Shown: positions 6,042-13,610, numbered from the stretch's first letter. The stretch: 53,279 nucleotides of DNA from Bacteroidales bacterium (GCA_017561025.1 JAFZDU010000030.1:1-53279); one strand, 5' to 3'. Notes: generated by a model not told the origin, from the letters alone. Translations and numbers: made by a program.

Positions 6042-8342
6042 ATGAAATACGTATTATCATTATTGATGGCATTATGCCTGTCATTTTCATCATGGGCAAA
6101 AAACAATGAAGTAGGTGAGACTATTGACGTCACTCATTACGAAATCAATCTCAACACTATAGACTTCACAAACAAAACCATAGAAGCAGTCACAACACTG
6201 ACATTGATAACAAAAGCTGAAATAAACACTTTAGAGCTAGAGCTTAAGGCTATGGAGGTTTCATCTGTAGTATGCGACTCTCATGAGGCAAGCTCTTTCT
6301 CACAGGATGAAGATATATTAAGCATAACATTTTCATCCAGCATAGCAGCCGACACCGAGCTTTCAATCACAATAAGCTATGGAGGCAACACCTTCAACGA
6401 AAACTGGGGCGGCATACATTGGAGCAACGAATACGTATACAACCTCGGCGTAGGATTCGACAGCCAGCCTCACAACCTTGGCAAGACATGGTTTCCTTGC
6501 GTTGACGACTTCAACGACAAAGCCACTTATGACATTAACCTCACCATAGACGAAAGCATGACATCTTCATGCGGAGGCATTCACATAGGAACTTCATTTA
6601 ATGGAACATCCAACAAGATAGACCATTGGACAATAAGCCAAGAGATTCCTACTTATCTAGTATCGTTTGCCGTCGGCAACTTCGAACTCTGGAGCGACAT
6701 TTACCAAGGAGTAGAGAATATGATTCCTATCACCGTTTACGCCAAGCCTAATCAGATAGACAAAATAGCAGCCACCTTCTTCAACACTAAAGAAATAGCA
6801 GCTTTCTTCGAAGAGAAATTCGGGCCATTCCCTTTCAACAGAATAGGATACGTCAGCACCAGCCTTGGATGCATGGAACATGTCGACAACATAGCATTCT
6901 CCAGCTCTCTCATCACCGGCACCACCAACCTCGACAGCGAATATTTCATCTCTCACGAGATGGCACACTCATGGTTCGGCAACCTCGTCACCTGCGCTTC
7001 TGCTGGCGACATGTGGCTCAACGAAGGATTCGCCACTTTCTGCAACAACTATTACCTCTCCGCTCTATATGGCGAAGAGATGTTCGCCGAATCAATGAGC
7101 GACCTCATCGACAACATAATCAACACATGCCATAACAAAGAAGGATGGATTCCTTTAAACAACATCCCTCTCGACCTCACATACGGAACAACAGTATACG
7201 ACAAAGGCGCTATAATAGTATACACCATGATGAATTATCTCGGCAGAGAGACATTCGACAAGGCTATAAGATATTACCTAGACAAATACAGCTACAAGTC
7301 TGCTTCATCAGAAGACCTGAGAGATGCCATATCAGAACACACAGGCATCGATATGAGCGATTTCTTCGACACATGGGTATTCACAGCTGGCAGCCCCGTA
7401 TATATGGTGCAACATTTCACATCTACACCTAATGGAAACAAATATGATGTAGAAGTAATTATGACACAAGACCACAGAGGAGCCGAACATGTAGGCAACA
7501 GCGTCAGATATGAGGTGACTTTCATCGACAAAGACTGGAACACTCATAGCGAGATGCTCAGCTGGGACGGCGAAACAGGAGTATGCACAACAACACTCGA
7601 CTTCGAACCTGTAGCAGTATTCTGCGACTACAACAACAAATTCGCTGACGGAAGCATCGACAAAACTTACATCTTAGAAAGCACAGGCAGCAACAACTTC
7701 GGCGAAGCCAAATTCAAAGCCACAACGAAGGAAATAAGCGAGTCTACATTATTGAGAGTAGAACATCATTGGGCTGGACCTAAGTCAGCAGGCGAACTTC
7801 CAGAAGGCCTTAGAATATCTTCCGACCGCTATTGGACAATACATCGTATCGACAAAGGAAACGCCACAATAGAAGGTGAGTTCCAATATCACAATACCGC
7901 CAACTACGACCAGAACCTCATGGTCAATGAAAACGATTCAATAGTATTATTGTATCGTGCCGACGGATCCAAGATGTGGCAGTCCATCGACTACGTACAT
8001 CAAAGCTACGGCAATTTCGGAAGAATGACAGTGGCAGACATAAAGTCGGGCGACTATACATTGGGCATGTGGGATGAGAAACACGCCAGCATCAGAGAGA
8101 TGAAGGACGAAACAGGGTTCGAAATGTTCCCTAACCCTGCCAGAGAAAAGATAAACATCATATTTCAAAATGAAATAAACGACAATATCATAATGACCAA
8201 CATCAAAGGACAAGTGGTCAAAGACATAGCAGTCAACGGAAAAGAGATAACAATAAATATTGAAGACCTCGCTGACGGAACTTATTTTTTGAAACTCAAA
8301 AACTCAGAAATACAGAACTTCAAAACTGTCTTTAAATTGTAA
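6042..8342 (+). CDS. secreted M1-family zinc aminopeptidase with T9SS sorting domain
   Basis: The protein has 766 residues when started at the ATG of 6042, which gives a clean signal peptide (KYVLSLLMALCLSFSSWA). The zinc site HEMAHSWFG is at about 305-313, with the third ligand Glu328 in LNEGFATF exactly 18 residues after the second His. The usual GAMEN exopeptidase motif appears as GCMEH at about 276-280. VYDKG supplies the likely catalytic Tyr. The last 75 residues (FPNPAREKINI ... GTYFLKL) form a type A T9SS sorting domain, so the enzyme should be exported and anchored at the cell surface. It cleaves N-terminal residues from peptides; specificity is unknown. It is transcribed alone. Confidence 0.92.
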   Translation: MKYVLSLLMALCLSFSSWAKNNEVGETIDVTHYEINLNTIDFTNKTIEAVTTLTLITKAEINTLELELKAMEVSSVVCDSHEASSFSQDEDILSITFSSSIAADTELSITISYGGNTFNENWGGIHWSNEYVYNLGVGFDSQPHNLGKTWFPCVDDFNDKATYDINLTIDESMTSSCGGIHIGTSFNGTSNKIDHWTISQEIPTYLVSFAVGNFELWSDIYQGVENMIPITVYAKPNQIDKIAATFFNTKEIAAFFEEKFGPFPFNRIGYVSTSLGCMEHVDNIAFSSSLITGTTNLDSEYFISHEMAHSWFGNLVTCASAGDMWLNEGFATFCNNYYLSALYGEEMFAESMSDLIDNIINTCHNKEGWIPLNNIPLDLTYGTTVYDKGAIIVYTMMNYLGRETFDKAIRYYLDKYSYKSASSEDLRDAISEHTGIDMSDFFDTWVFTAGSPVYMVQHFTSTPNGNKYDVEVIMTQDHRGAEHVGNSVRYEVTFIDKDWNTHSEMLSWDGETGVCTTTLDFEPVAVFCDYNNKFADGSIDKTYILESTGSNNFGEAKFKATTKEISESTLLRVEHHWAGPKSAGELPEGLRISSDRYWTIHRIDKGNATIEGEFQYHNTANYDQNLMVNENDSIVLLYRADGSKMWQSIDYVHQSYGNFGRMTVADIKSGDYTLGMWDEKHASIREMKDETGFEMFPNPAREKINIIFQNEINDNIIMTNIKGQVVKDIAVNGKEITINIEDLADGTYFLKLKNSEIQNFKTVFKL

Positions 8343-8429
8343 ATGGGACCTCTATAAATTTCCCGTTTAAATAAATTTTAATAGTAATGAAAAAAAACTT
8401 GTTGTCTTGTAGACCTGTAGTCTTTTTCT

Positions 8430-8437
8430 TACCTTTG
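8430..8437 (+). promoter_or_regulatory. -7 promoter box almost touching the ATG at 8443
   Basis: TACCTTTG ends five bases before the ATG, so a transcript would start about at the initiation codon. Confidence 0.5.
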
Positions 8438-8442
8438 CAATT

Positions 8443-8820
8443 ATGAGAATAATTCTAGTTTTTATATTATTAGCCTTCGGCTTTAATAAGACAACAGTCA
8501 ACGGACAACAGACTTCGTGCGCGGTGCCTGAGCCTGTCGAAGGCACAATGAGCGGACAACATATTTCATGCACGGTGCCTGAGCCTGTCGAAGGCATAAC
8601 GTTCGGCGCTTCGACAAGCTCAGCGACCTCGTTCCCACGGACTGTTGACCGTTGTCCGTTGTCTGTTGACTATTACGAATCCCAAATTCGTAAAGCAGAC
8701 TCCTTATATAAAAACTATCTCCCTCAATATAATTTCGATGAAGTAAAAGCCGCGATGGAGTTCTTTGATTCAATTAGGGATTCAGGAATTCAGGGTTTGA
8801 ATTTTGGAGTTTTGAAATAG
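8443..8820 (+). pseudogene. truncated 5' copy of the TPR/HTH regulator at 38430
   Basis: The 125-residue product begins MRIILVFILLAFGF, matching MRIIVVIILLAFGF of the 38430 gene. It continues with the same translated repeats (VPEPVEG twice, then STSSATSFPRTVD). It shares ADSLYKNYLPQYNFDEVKAAM with only small changes, and then leaves the homology after FFDSIRD. The remaining residues come from short intergenic repeats, and the frame stops at 8820. No TPR, membrane helix or HTH is left. I treat it as a gene fragment, although a signal-peptide-bearing product could still be made from the promoter box at 8430. Confidence 0.7.
8523..8672. repeat. palindromic repeat cluster inside the truncated regulator
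   Basis: Two direct copies of CCTGAGCCTGTCGAAGGC occur at 8524-8546 and 8575-8597. A related inverted unit GCTTCGACAAGCTCAGCGAC lies at 8608-8628. The run GTTGACCGTTGTCCGTTG follows at 8638-8672. The same four blocks in the same order occur at 38511-38710. Confidence 0.85.
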
Positions 8821-8883
8821 TCCCGATAGGGACGACAGTTCCTAGGCAGGTATGGAGAGCGGAGCTCGGAATGCCTGCTATAA

Positions 8884-8962
8884 AGACCAGATATCAATCA
8901 GAGTGCCGAAGGTACGACAGAAGAAAATCATCCATATTCTATCGCGCTTTCGGCGCTTCTTT
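8884..8962. repeat. GCCGAAGG/TTTCGGC inverted repeat, copy A
   Basis: GTGCCGAAGGTACGACAG (8903-8920) pairs with CTATCGCGCTTTCGGCGCT (8939-8957) through Watson-Crick and G-U pairs. Related copies are at 10036-10145 and 15351-15428. Confidence 0.7.
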
Positions 8963-9104
8963 TATTGAAAACTGAAAGTTGAAATGGAATAGTTGCGAAG
9001 TTGTATAGTGAAAATATGCGATAAACAATAGATAGTCAATTAGTTGCCCCCCATTTTCTTTAAAGAATATTTTTTATAAAGTTTGGAAATTAGAAATAAA
9101 AATA

Positions 9105-9112
9105 TAACTTTG
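9105..9112 (+). promoter_or_regulatory. promoter-like box before the 22-codon leader frame
   Basis: TAACTTTG fits TAnnTTTG. It is 21 bases before an ATG (9133) that opens a 22-codon frame ending at the hairpin of the 159-bp repeat. Confidence 0.4.
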
Positions 9113-9132
9113 TGGAACTAAAATTAAAGGTA

Positions 9133-9201
9133 TGGAGAGTGTTAAAAACGACATACAGATTCTAGGGAAAAACAAGTTCATAGAATACGTGTCTCGATAA
9201 G
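9133..9201 (+). CDS. possible 22-residue peptide ending in the dispersed repeat
   Basis: ATG at 9133 opens MESVKNDIQILGKNKFIEYV plus Ser-Arg and then TAA. The stop falls inside the 5' arm of the hairpin that follows. The second repeat copy keeps the same frame (GKNKFIEYVSR, stop), though it lacks this ATG. It could be a leader peptide or the tail of a lost gene. No family recognised. Confidence 0.25.
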
Positions 9202-9321
9202 TCGTCTGATTGACGAGTTTATCGGGAGATTTTTTTAAGAAATAAATCAAACTACAGATGTGGAAAAATGGGTTCTATCCATTGATGTAGGAAAATTGAT
9301 AATAAATAGAACCCACCTATA
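9163..9321 (+). repeat. 159-bp two-hairpin dispersed repeat, copy 1
   Basis: This stretch is identical to 41055-41213 except for about three positions. It holds a stem around TCGTCTGATTGACGA followed by a run of seven T (terminator-like). A second hairpin has the perfect arms TGGGTTCTAT (9269-9278) and ATAGAACCCA (9306-9315). Both copies sit upstream of a + strand gene in otherwise unrelated contexts. Confidence 0.9.
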
Positions 9322-9375
9322 TATGGAGAAACTGAACTGAGACCTATTTTACCATGAATTAAATAATTATCTATT

Positions 9376-9861
9376 ATGTTCTCACTTATATTAATAATAT
9401 TATCAATAATATCTTTAACAACAGGTTTGTTTTTTGTCAGGCCGGATAGTAACAAAAAAACAAGGTATTTGTTTATCACAGCGTTAATTGTAATGTCTGT
9501 CGTATTTATTTTTATATTCAATTATGACAATGATACCATTAGATTGGGAAAAGGTATTGTTTATGATAAGATTAGTAAACATATCTTATGCTCTTATGCT
9601 ACTGATATTCCACCTTACGTTATAGCATACGATTACGACAGAAATTATATAATTGTAAAACAAAGACCTCAATATAAGGAATATGTTATATATGATAGAA
9701 TCAACTATCCGTTGGGTAAAAATTATACATATTATTGGATAATTATAAAACGAAATAAAAAAGTTATAGGACCTTTGTCGTACGAAGATTTCATAAAGAA
9801 GAAACAAATCTATAATGTACCAGACAAACTGAAGTTCAAAAATAGAATATGTAATCATTAA
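9376..9861 (+). CDS. small membrane protein, possible orphan immunity gene
   Basis: This 161-residue protein has two N-terminal hydrophobic helices (about 3-20 and 29-47) and then a soluble Tyr-rich region. Its end reads YWIIIKRNKKVIGPLSYEDF, followed by a short helical tail. I do not recognise the family with confidence; the WII...GPLS..DF part resembles small Bacteroidetes proteins found near polymorphic toxins. An RHS-core fragment lies 48 bases downstream, so an RHS-associated immunity role is a reasonable inference. The codons are AT-rich (many ATA, TTA and AGA), unlike the housekeeping genes, which fits transferred DNA. The upstream 159-bp repeat may carry its leader. Confidence 0.6.
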   Translation: MFSLILIILSIISLTTGLFFVRPDSNKKTRYLFITALIVMSVVFIFIFNYDNDTIRLGKGIVYDKISKHILCSYATDIPPYVIAYDYDRNYIIVKQRPQYKEYVIYDRINYPLGKNYTYYWIIIKRNKKVIGPLSYEDFIKKKQIYNVPDKLKFKNRICNH

Positions 9862-9909
9862 ATTTGCTGACAATAAAATTACATTAAAAAAATCTAAACA
9901 ACAACTGCC

Positions 9910-10014
9910 ATGCCAGAATACTCCCAATCCTACAACCGCTACTCCTACTGCTTCAACAACCCGCTGAGATTTACCGACCCGAGCGGATATGTGGTGAGAG
10001 GTAATAAGGGCTAA
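9910..10014 (+). pseudogene. orphan RHS-repeat core fragment
   Basis: The 34-codon frame encodes MPEYSQSYNRYSYCFNNPLR and continues FTDPSGYVV before a stop. This is the hallmark end of the RHS-associated core (normally RYSYCLNNPL.YTDPSGE), the point after which a polymorphic toxin tip begins. No RHS repeats lie upstream and no toxin downstream. A stop at 9895 precedes it in frame, so it is a remnant of a displaced RHS tip cassette. Confidence 0.8.
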
Positions 10015-10035
10015 AGACAAAAGACTAAAGGGTAA

Positions 10036-10145
10036 AGACTGGATATTAATCATAGTGCCGAAGGTACGACAGAGAAATCAAATATGATTCTGTCGCGCTT
10101 TCGGCGCTTTGATTTTTTTTGTGAACTTTTTTTGCAGGGGTTCTT
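10036..10145. repeat. GCCGAAGG/TTTCGGC inverted repeat, copy B
   Basis: AGTGCCGAAGGTACGACAGA (10054-10073) pairs with TCTGTCGCGCTTTCGGCGCT (10088-10107). The 3' flank GATTTTTTTTGTGAAC...TTTTTGCAGGGGTTC is shared with copy C at 15351-15428. Confidence 0.75.
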
Positions 10146-10161
10146 TTTTAAAGACGCCACA

Positions 10162-10243
10162 TTTTAGAACTTTAGAACTTTAGAATTCTAGAACTCTAGA
10201 AGTTTCTAAAGTTCTAAAATTCTAGAGTTCTGAAATTCTAAAA
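10162..10243. repeat. long AT-rich hairpin made of TAGAACTT units
   Basis: Units of TAGAACTTTAGAA and its variants fill 10162-10201. The reverse-complement series (TTCTAAAGTTCTAAAATTCT) fills 10204-10242, so the two halves fold into an imperfect stem of about 39 bp with a tiny loop. Confidence 0.7.
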
Positions 10244-10244
10244 A

Positions 10245-10270
10245 AGGCGGTCTTTGGACTGCCTTTTTTT
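10245..10270 (+). terminator. terminator-like hairpin upstream of the 10300 gene
   Basis: AGGCGGTC and GACTGCCT pair around TTTG and are followed by a run of eight T, which itself leads into the promoter box at 10273. Confidence 0.65.
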
Positions 10271-10272
10271 TG

Positions 10273-10280
10273 TATCTTTG
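10273..10280 (+). promoter_or_regulatory. -7 promoter box for the 10300 regulator
   Basis: TATCTTTG fits the consensus and is 19 bases before the ATG at 10300. A TTG frame opening at 10270 would overlap it, so the later ATG is preferred. Confidence 0.65.
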
Positions 10281-10299
10281 TAATCAAATCTATCTGTTT

Positions 10300-11649
10300 A
10301 TGAGAAAGTATTTCGGGATAATATCGGTCATCGTTTTTGTTTCATTCTTTATGTTTTTTTCTAATTCTTGCAACAACACTCAAAAGCAAGAATGTTCTGA
10401 AGTATACCTTAAGGCGGATAGCTGTTATAAAGAAGGTGTTGAGTTGATAGATGAAAAGAGTTTTTTTGCAGCGTTTCCAAAGTTTATTGAAGTAGTTAAA
10501 TTGTTGGAAATCTTGCCGGAGGATATGAGCAATGATGAGATATCGCTTGTCTCGAGATCTTATTACCAAATGTCTCATGTTGCTGCAAATTTATTGGCAA
10601 ATAGTGCTGAGATTGATATGCTGAAAAGAGCTCTTTTCTATCAGGATATGATTGTTGACTCCAATTTCTATGCGCGAGTGACTGTAAATTTAGCAAGTGC
10701 GTATACTGTGTTTGAATTTAACGATACTGCACAGTATTACATTAATCTTGCATCCCCTTATATAGACACAATATCTGATGATTTGTATAATTATATCAAG
10801 TTCCAAACAACATTGTCGTCGTTATATTATCAGAAAAAACAATATGATTCATGTTTATATACTGAGCGTCAAGTCATAAATTTAAAGAATAGAAGAGGAT
10901 TGGATACCAAATTGGACTCTGTCCGTTTGGGGATTACCATGTTTCATTCTCCATATTGCTTCGAAGCGAAACCTTATTTGTTGAAGTGTTTAGAAATAAT
11001 GGATGAAAATGATGCAAATTTTGCTCCTATTATGACATTATTAGCAAAAATATATGAGAGAGAAAATAATGCGGATAGTGCTGCTATATTTCAAAGATAT
11101 GTTTATTCGATGGTTGATGTCGAAAGAGATAGGTATAGCAATTCAATGTTAATATCAAACCAATACGAAAACTTTAAGGCAGAACGCGATGACAAACTCA
11201 GCGCTCTCCATGAACATAAAACCGTACAAAAAAGAAATGTCAAAACATTCGTCATCGCATTGTTTGCAATGACAGTCATTACAGTTGTTATCGTTATAAT
11301 TTCAAATCAAAACAAGAAGAAAATTAACAAACAGAAAGTTATTGCAGGAAGCGCATTGCAGCAACATGTGCATACTATCTACCGCAATCAGAAGAACAAT
11401 GTATATCAGAGCATCTTAAGGGAGTTCAATGCCGTTTATCCTGCTGCTTTTGAGAAATTCAAAAACGCTCATCCAGAACTGACGGAAACAGAGCAGGCGA
11501 TATGTCTGCTGTCGTTCTTCTCCTTCCGAAGAAAAGAGATTTCCATCATTCTAAACATACAAGACAACACCGTCAGCAAATACCGCAATTCTATTGCCAA
11601 GAAGACAGACATGGTGGAAATTGAAGACATAATGAAAGATTTTGTATAG
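10300..11649 (+). CDS. membrane-anchored TPR lipoprotein with C-terminal LuxR-like HTH
   Basis: Started at 10300, the protein has 449 residues. An N-terminal signal ends in a lipobox-like SNSC. A helical, TPR-like region (about 30-290) includes repeated AQYY/SAAIF-type helices. A membrane helix follows (TFVIALFAMTVITVVIVII, about 315-333), then a cytosolic part. Near the end, LTETEQAICLLSFFSFRRKEI and VSKYRNSIAKKTD form a LuxR-like helix-turn-helix. The plan of periplasmic TPR, one helix and cytosolic HTH is common in Bacteroidetes one-component regulators, so it probably relays an envelope signal to DNA. It has the same plan as the 38430 protein but little sequence identity. Targets are unknown; the neighbouring T9SS genes at 11878 and 13661 are candidates by position only. 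Confidence 0.75.
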   Translation: MRKYFGIISVIVFVSFFMFFSNSCNNTQKQECSEVYLKADSCYKEGVELIDEKSFFAAFPKFIEVVKLLEILPEDMSNDEISLVSRSYYQMSHVAANLLANSAEIDMLKRALFYQDMIVDSNFYARVTVNLASAYTVFEFNDTAQYYINLASPYIDTISDDLYNYIKFQTTLSSLYYQKKQYDSCLYTERQVINLKNRRGLDTKLDSVRLGITMFHSPYCFEAKPYLLKCLEIMDENDANFAPIMTLLAKIYERENNADSAAIFQRYVYSMVDVERDRYSNSMLISNQYENFKAERDDKLSALHEHKTVQKRNVKTFVIALFAMTVITVVIVIISNQNKKKINKQKVIAGSALQQHVHTIYRNQKNNVYQSILREFNAVYPAAFEKFKNAHPELTETEQAICLLSFFSFRRKEISIILNIQDNTVSKYRNSIAKKTDMVEIEDIMKDFV

Positions 11650-11806
11650 AAATCTAATAAAAATTCACTTCATATTTCTCACTTTTATCCCCAGGTGTGA
11701 AATGAAAAGGTGGAAAGTGTTTTTGTATCTTATTGAATATTATATAGAATTTTATATAAAATAGTGGAAACGCCAAAACTGATCTTTTTCATAGGATTTT
11801 TTTGTG

Positions 11807-11814
11807 TATTTTTG
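11807..11814 (+). promoter_or_regulatory. -7 promoter box for the 11878 gene
   Basis: TATTTTTG lies 63 bases before the ATG. The leader contains a GAGGTAGAGGAATTAGAGG low-complexity run. Confidence 0.5.
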
Positions 11815-11877
11815 AGAGGTAGAGGAATTAGAGGGGCAGAGGGTTGAGGTCTTGTAGACATTTAAAAATTACAAAAT

Positions 11878-13527
11878 ATGAAAAGATTATTACTTTTAGC
11901 ATTGGCATTGTTATTCGGAAACAATGTCTTTTCCCAAGAATGGGAAGCCGTTTATTATAGCGATGAAATAATTAATGGATGCGACTATCTAGAAGCGATG
12001 GAATTATCAAACGGCTATGTGTTGGTTTCTTCATTAAACTACCCATTGTATGTGTTTGATTTTCCAGTAGATTTATCGAGCGTAGTACATTCAACTCAAC
12101 CTAAATTGTCTCTAATTTCACCTGACGGAGAAGAATTATATAGTAATGTTTATTTTAAGTATGGTCTATGCGAAACTACCACGCCGTACCTTTTTGAAAA
12201 AAATGGAGAAATGTATTTTCTTACTTCATATAGTCCAGATCACGATATTGATTCAGAAAATTATTTTAAAAATTATGACAATATTCCTACTGAGTCAATA
12301 ATTGGTCTTTATAAATTGGACGAAATGCTCAATGTGACAGAAGCGTATGAGCACACTTATCCCATTGATACTTTTGAAATAAGAAATGAAGCTTGGTATC
12401 ACTTCCGTAATGTATATTGCGGATACATACACATATATTCCGCTTTTGAAGATGATGGATATATAACAGGTGTTTATTCAAAAATGGAAAGTGCATCGCA
12501 TGAAGAAAGACATGACTCTGTTTTCTTATTCAAGATGGATTTTAATGGTAATTTTTTACTCAGAAAAGGATATAAGGCTGGATGTGGAACTAGTATTATG
12601 GCTTGCAACCGTCAGCAAATGGTAAAGAATGAGAACGGATATGCAATTTACTATAGGGGATGCCCAGACTATCACGGTATAGTGGAATATTATGATAACG
12701 ACTTTAACTATATAGCTACACGGGATGTTTTACTACCTGGAGATTCTAGTCCGCTACTGACTAGTGGCATGTTAGATATATTCTCTGTAATGCGTAGTAA
12801 TCATAATACTACTTATGTTTGTTCAGATTTTGAAGGTCCTGGAGTTAATCCTAATGACGAAATAAGATTATATGAAATAGACGATGATTTAAATAATTCT
12901 ACAGAATTGTTACCAGTGCTCAATTACATAGAAAGAAGTACTTCTGAACATGACCGTACATCTATGCGTTCTATTGATATGACAAAAGATGGAGGCATCT
13001 ATTTTACATACACATTAAATTGTGGCTTTTGGAATAATGAAGATTCATGGATAGTGATAGAAAGACTGGATTCTGATTTTGATACAATAGCAACGTTTTT
13101 TTATAACGAGAATGATGTATATAGTGAAGCTACTTGTATTACAACAACAAAAGATGATGGACTTTTGCTTGTTTCATATTCATATGATATTAATAATCAT
13201 GACAAGAGATGGTCAAAAGTCTCTAAATTCCCTGCGTCAGCCTTTGGAATTGACAACATCGAAGAAGCACACGCTCATAATCTTCATCTTGCTGTCGCTT
13301 ACCCAAATCCTGGCGGAGAGGTGATGAATATCAGAACTGGTTTGAGAAATGCTGTTTTAAGTGTTTATGATTTACAAGGAAGAAAAATCCATGAAGAAGA
13401 AATAACAGACGATGTCACTTCTGTAGATGCTTCTAAATGGCAAAGTGGAACTTATGTTTGGAAATTAGGAATGAGGAATGAGGAATTAGGAATGAAGGAA
13501 ATGGAGAGCGGAAAATGGGTTAAGTAG
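11878..13527 (+). CDS. exported protein with T9SS type A sorting domain (paralogue 1)
   Basis: This 549-residue protein has a signal peptide MKRLLLLALALLFGNNVFSQ. Its body is built of strand-turn units such as TKDGGIYFTYTL and TKDDGLLLVSYSY, suggesting a beta-propeller-like fold. The last 95 residues (from ASAFGIDNIEEAHAH) are a sorting domain with AYPNPGGEVMNIRTG and SVYDLQGRKIHEEE. Just before the terminal MESGKWVK the chain reads KLGMRNEELGMKE, which is the translation of an intergenic GGAATGAGGAATTAGG repeat. The body differs from the next gene, while the sorting domain is nearly the same. It should be secreted and surface-attached; function unknown. Confidence 0.8.
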   Translation: MKRLLLLALALLFGNNVFSQEWEAVYYSDEIINGCDYLEAMELSNGYVLVSSLNYPLYVFDFPVDLSSVVHSTQPKLSLISPDGEELYSNVYFKYGLCETTTPYLFEKNGEMYFLTSYSPDHDIDSENYFKNYDNIPTESIIGLYKLDEMLNVTEAYEHTYPIDTFEIRNEAWYHFRNVYCGYIHIYSAFEDDGYITGVYSKMESASHEERHDSVFLFKMDFNGNFLLRKGYKAGCGTSIMACNRQQMVKNENGYAIYYRGCPDYHGIVEYYDNDFNYIATRDVLLPGDSSPLLTSGMLDIFSVMRSNHNTTYVCSDFEGPGVNPNDEIRLYEIDDDLNNSTELLPVLNYIERSTSEHDRTSMRSIDMTKDGGIYFTYTLNCGFWNNEDSWIVIERLDSDFDTIATFFYNENDVYSEATCITTTKDDGLLLVSYSYDINNHDKRWSKVSKFPASAFGIDNIEEAHAHNLHLAVAYPNPGGEVMNIRTGLRNAVLSVYDLQGRKIHEEEITDDVTSVDASKWQSGTYVWKLGMRNEELGMKEMESGKWVK

Positions 13528-13572
13528 GAATTGAGGAATTGAGGAACTGAGGAACTAAGGATCTAAGGAACT
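13468..13572. repeat. GGAATTAGGAATGAGG-type repeat crossing the stop of the 11878 gene
   Basis: The run begins inside codons for KLGMRNEELGMKE. It is interrupted by the short conserved tail coding ESGKWVK, and resumes after the stop as GGAATTGAGGAACTGAGGAA units. Confidence 0.75.
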
Positions 13573-13582
13573 GAGGAGAGTC

Positions 13583-13610
13583 GGTCGCTGAGCTTGTCGA
13601 AGTGCCGACC
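13583..13610. repeat. GTCGCTGAGCTTGTCGAAG palindromic repeat
   Basis: This is a single inverted-orientation member of the TTCGACAAGCTCAGCGAC family, with short GGTC/GACC ends forming a stem. It lies between the two T9SS paralogues. Confidence 0.75.

Larger units (their letters stand above)
8821..9162. other. gene-free stretch of degraded repeats
   Basis: No convincing gene is present. It contains a structured element at about 8821-8885 (GGCAGG ... CCTGCT), a GCCGAAGG-type inverted repeat at 8884-8962, an ATTGAAAACTGAAAG run at 8963-8980, and a TAACTTTG promoter-like box at 9105-9112. Confidence 0.6.
10015..10269. other. gene-free repeat stretch before the 10300 gene
   Basis: It contains an AAAGACTAAAGGGTAAAG-type run at 10013-10040, the copy B inverted repeat, a long TAGAACTTTAGAA-type hairpin, and a short terminator hairpin. 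No gene is seen. Confidence 0.6.

Noticed and set aside
9586-10053. 155-residue minus-strand frame opposite the small membrane protein
   Set aside because: It spans an intergenic border and the antisense of the RHS motif, and has only generic hydrophobic stretches from AT-rich DNA.
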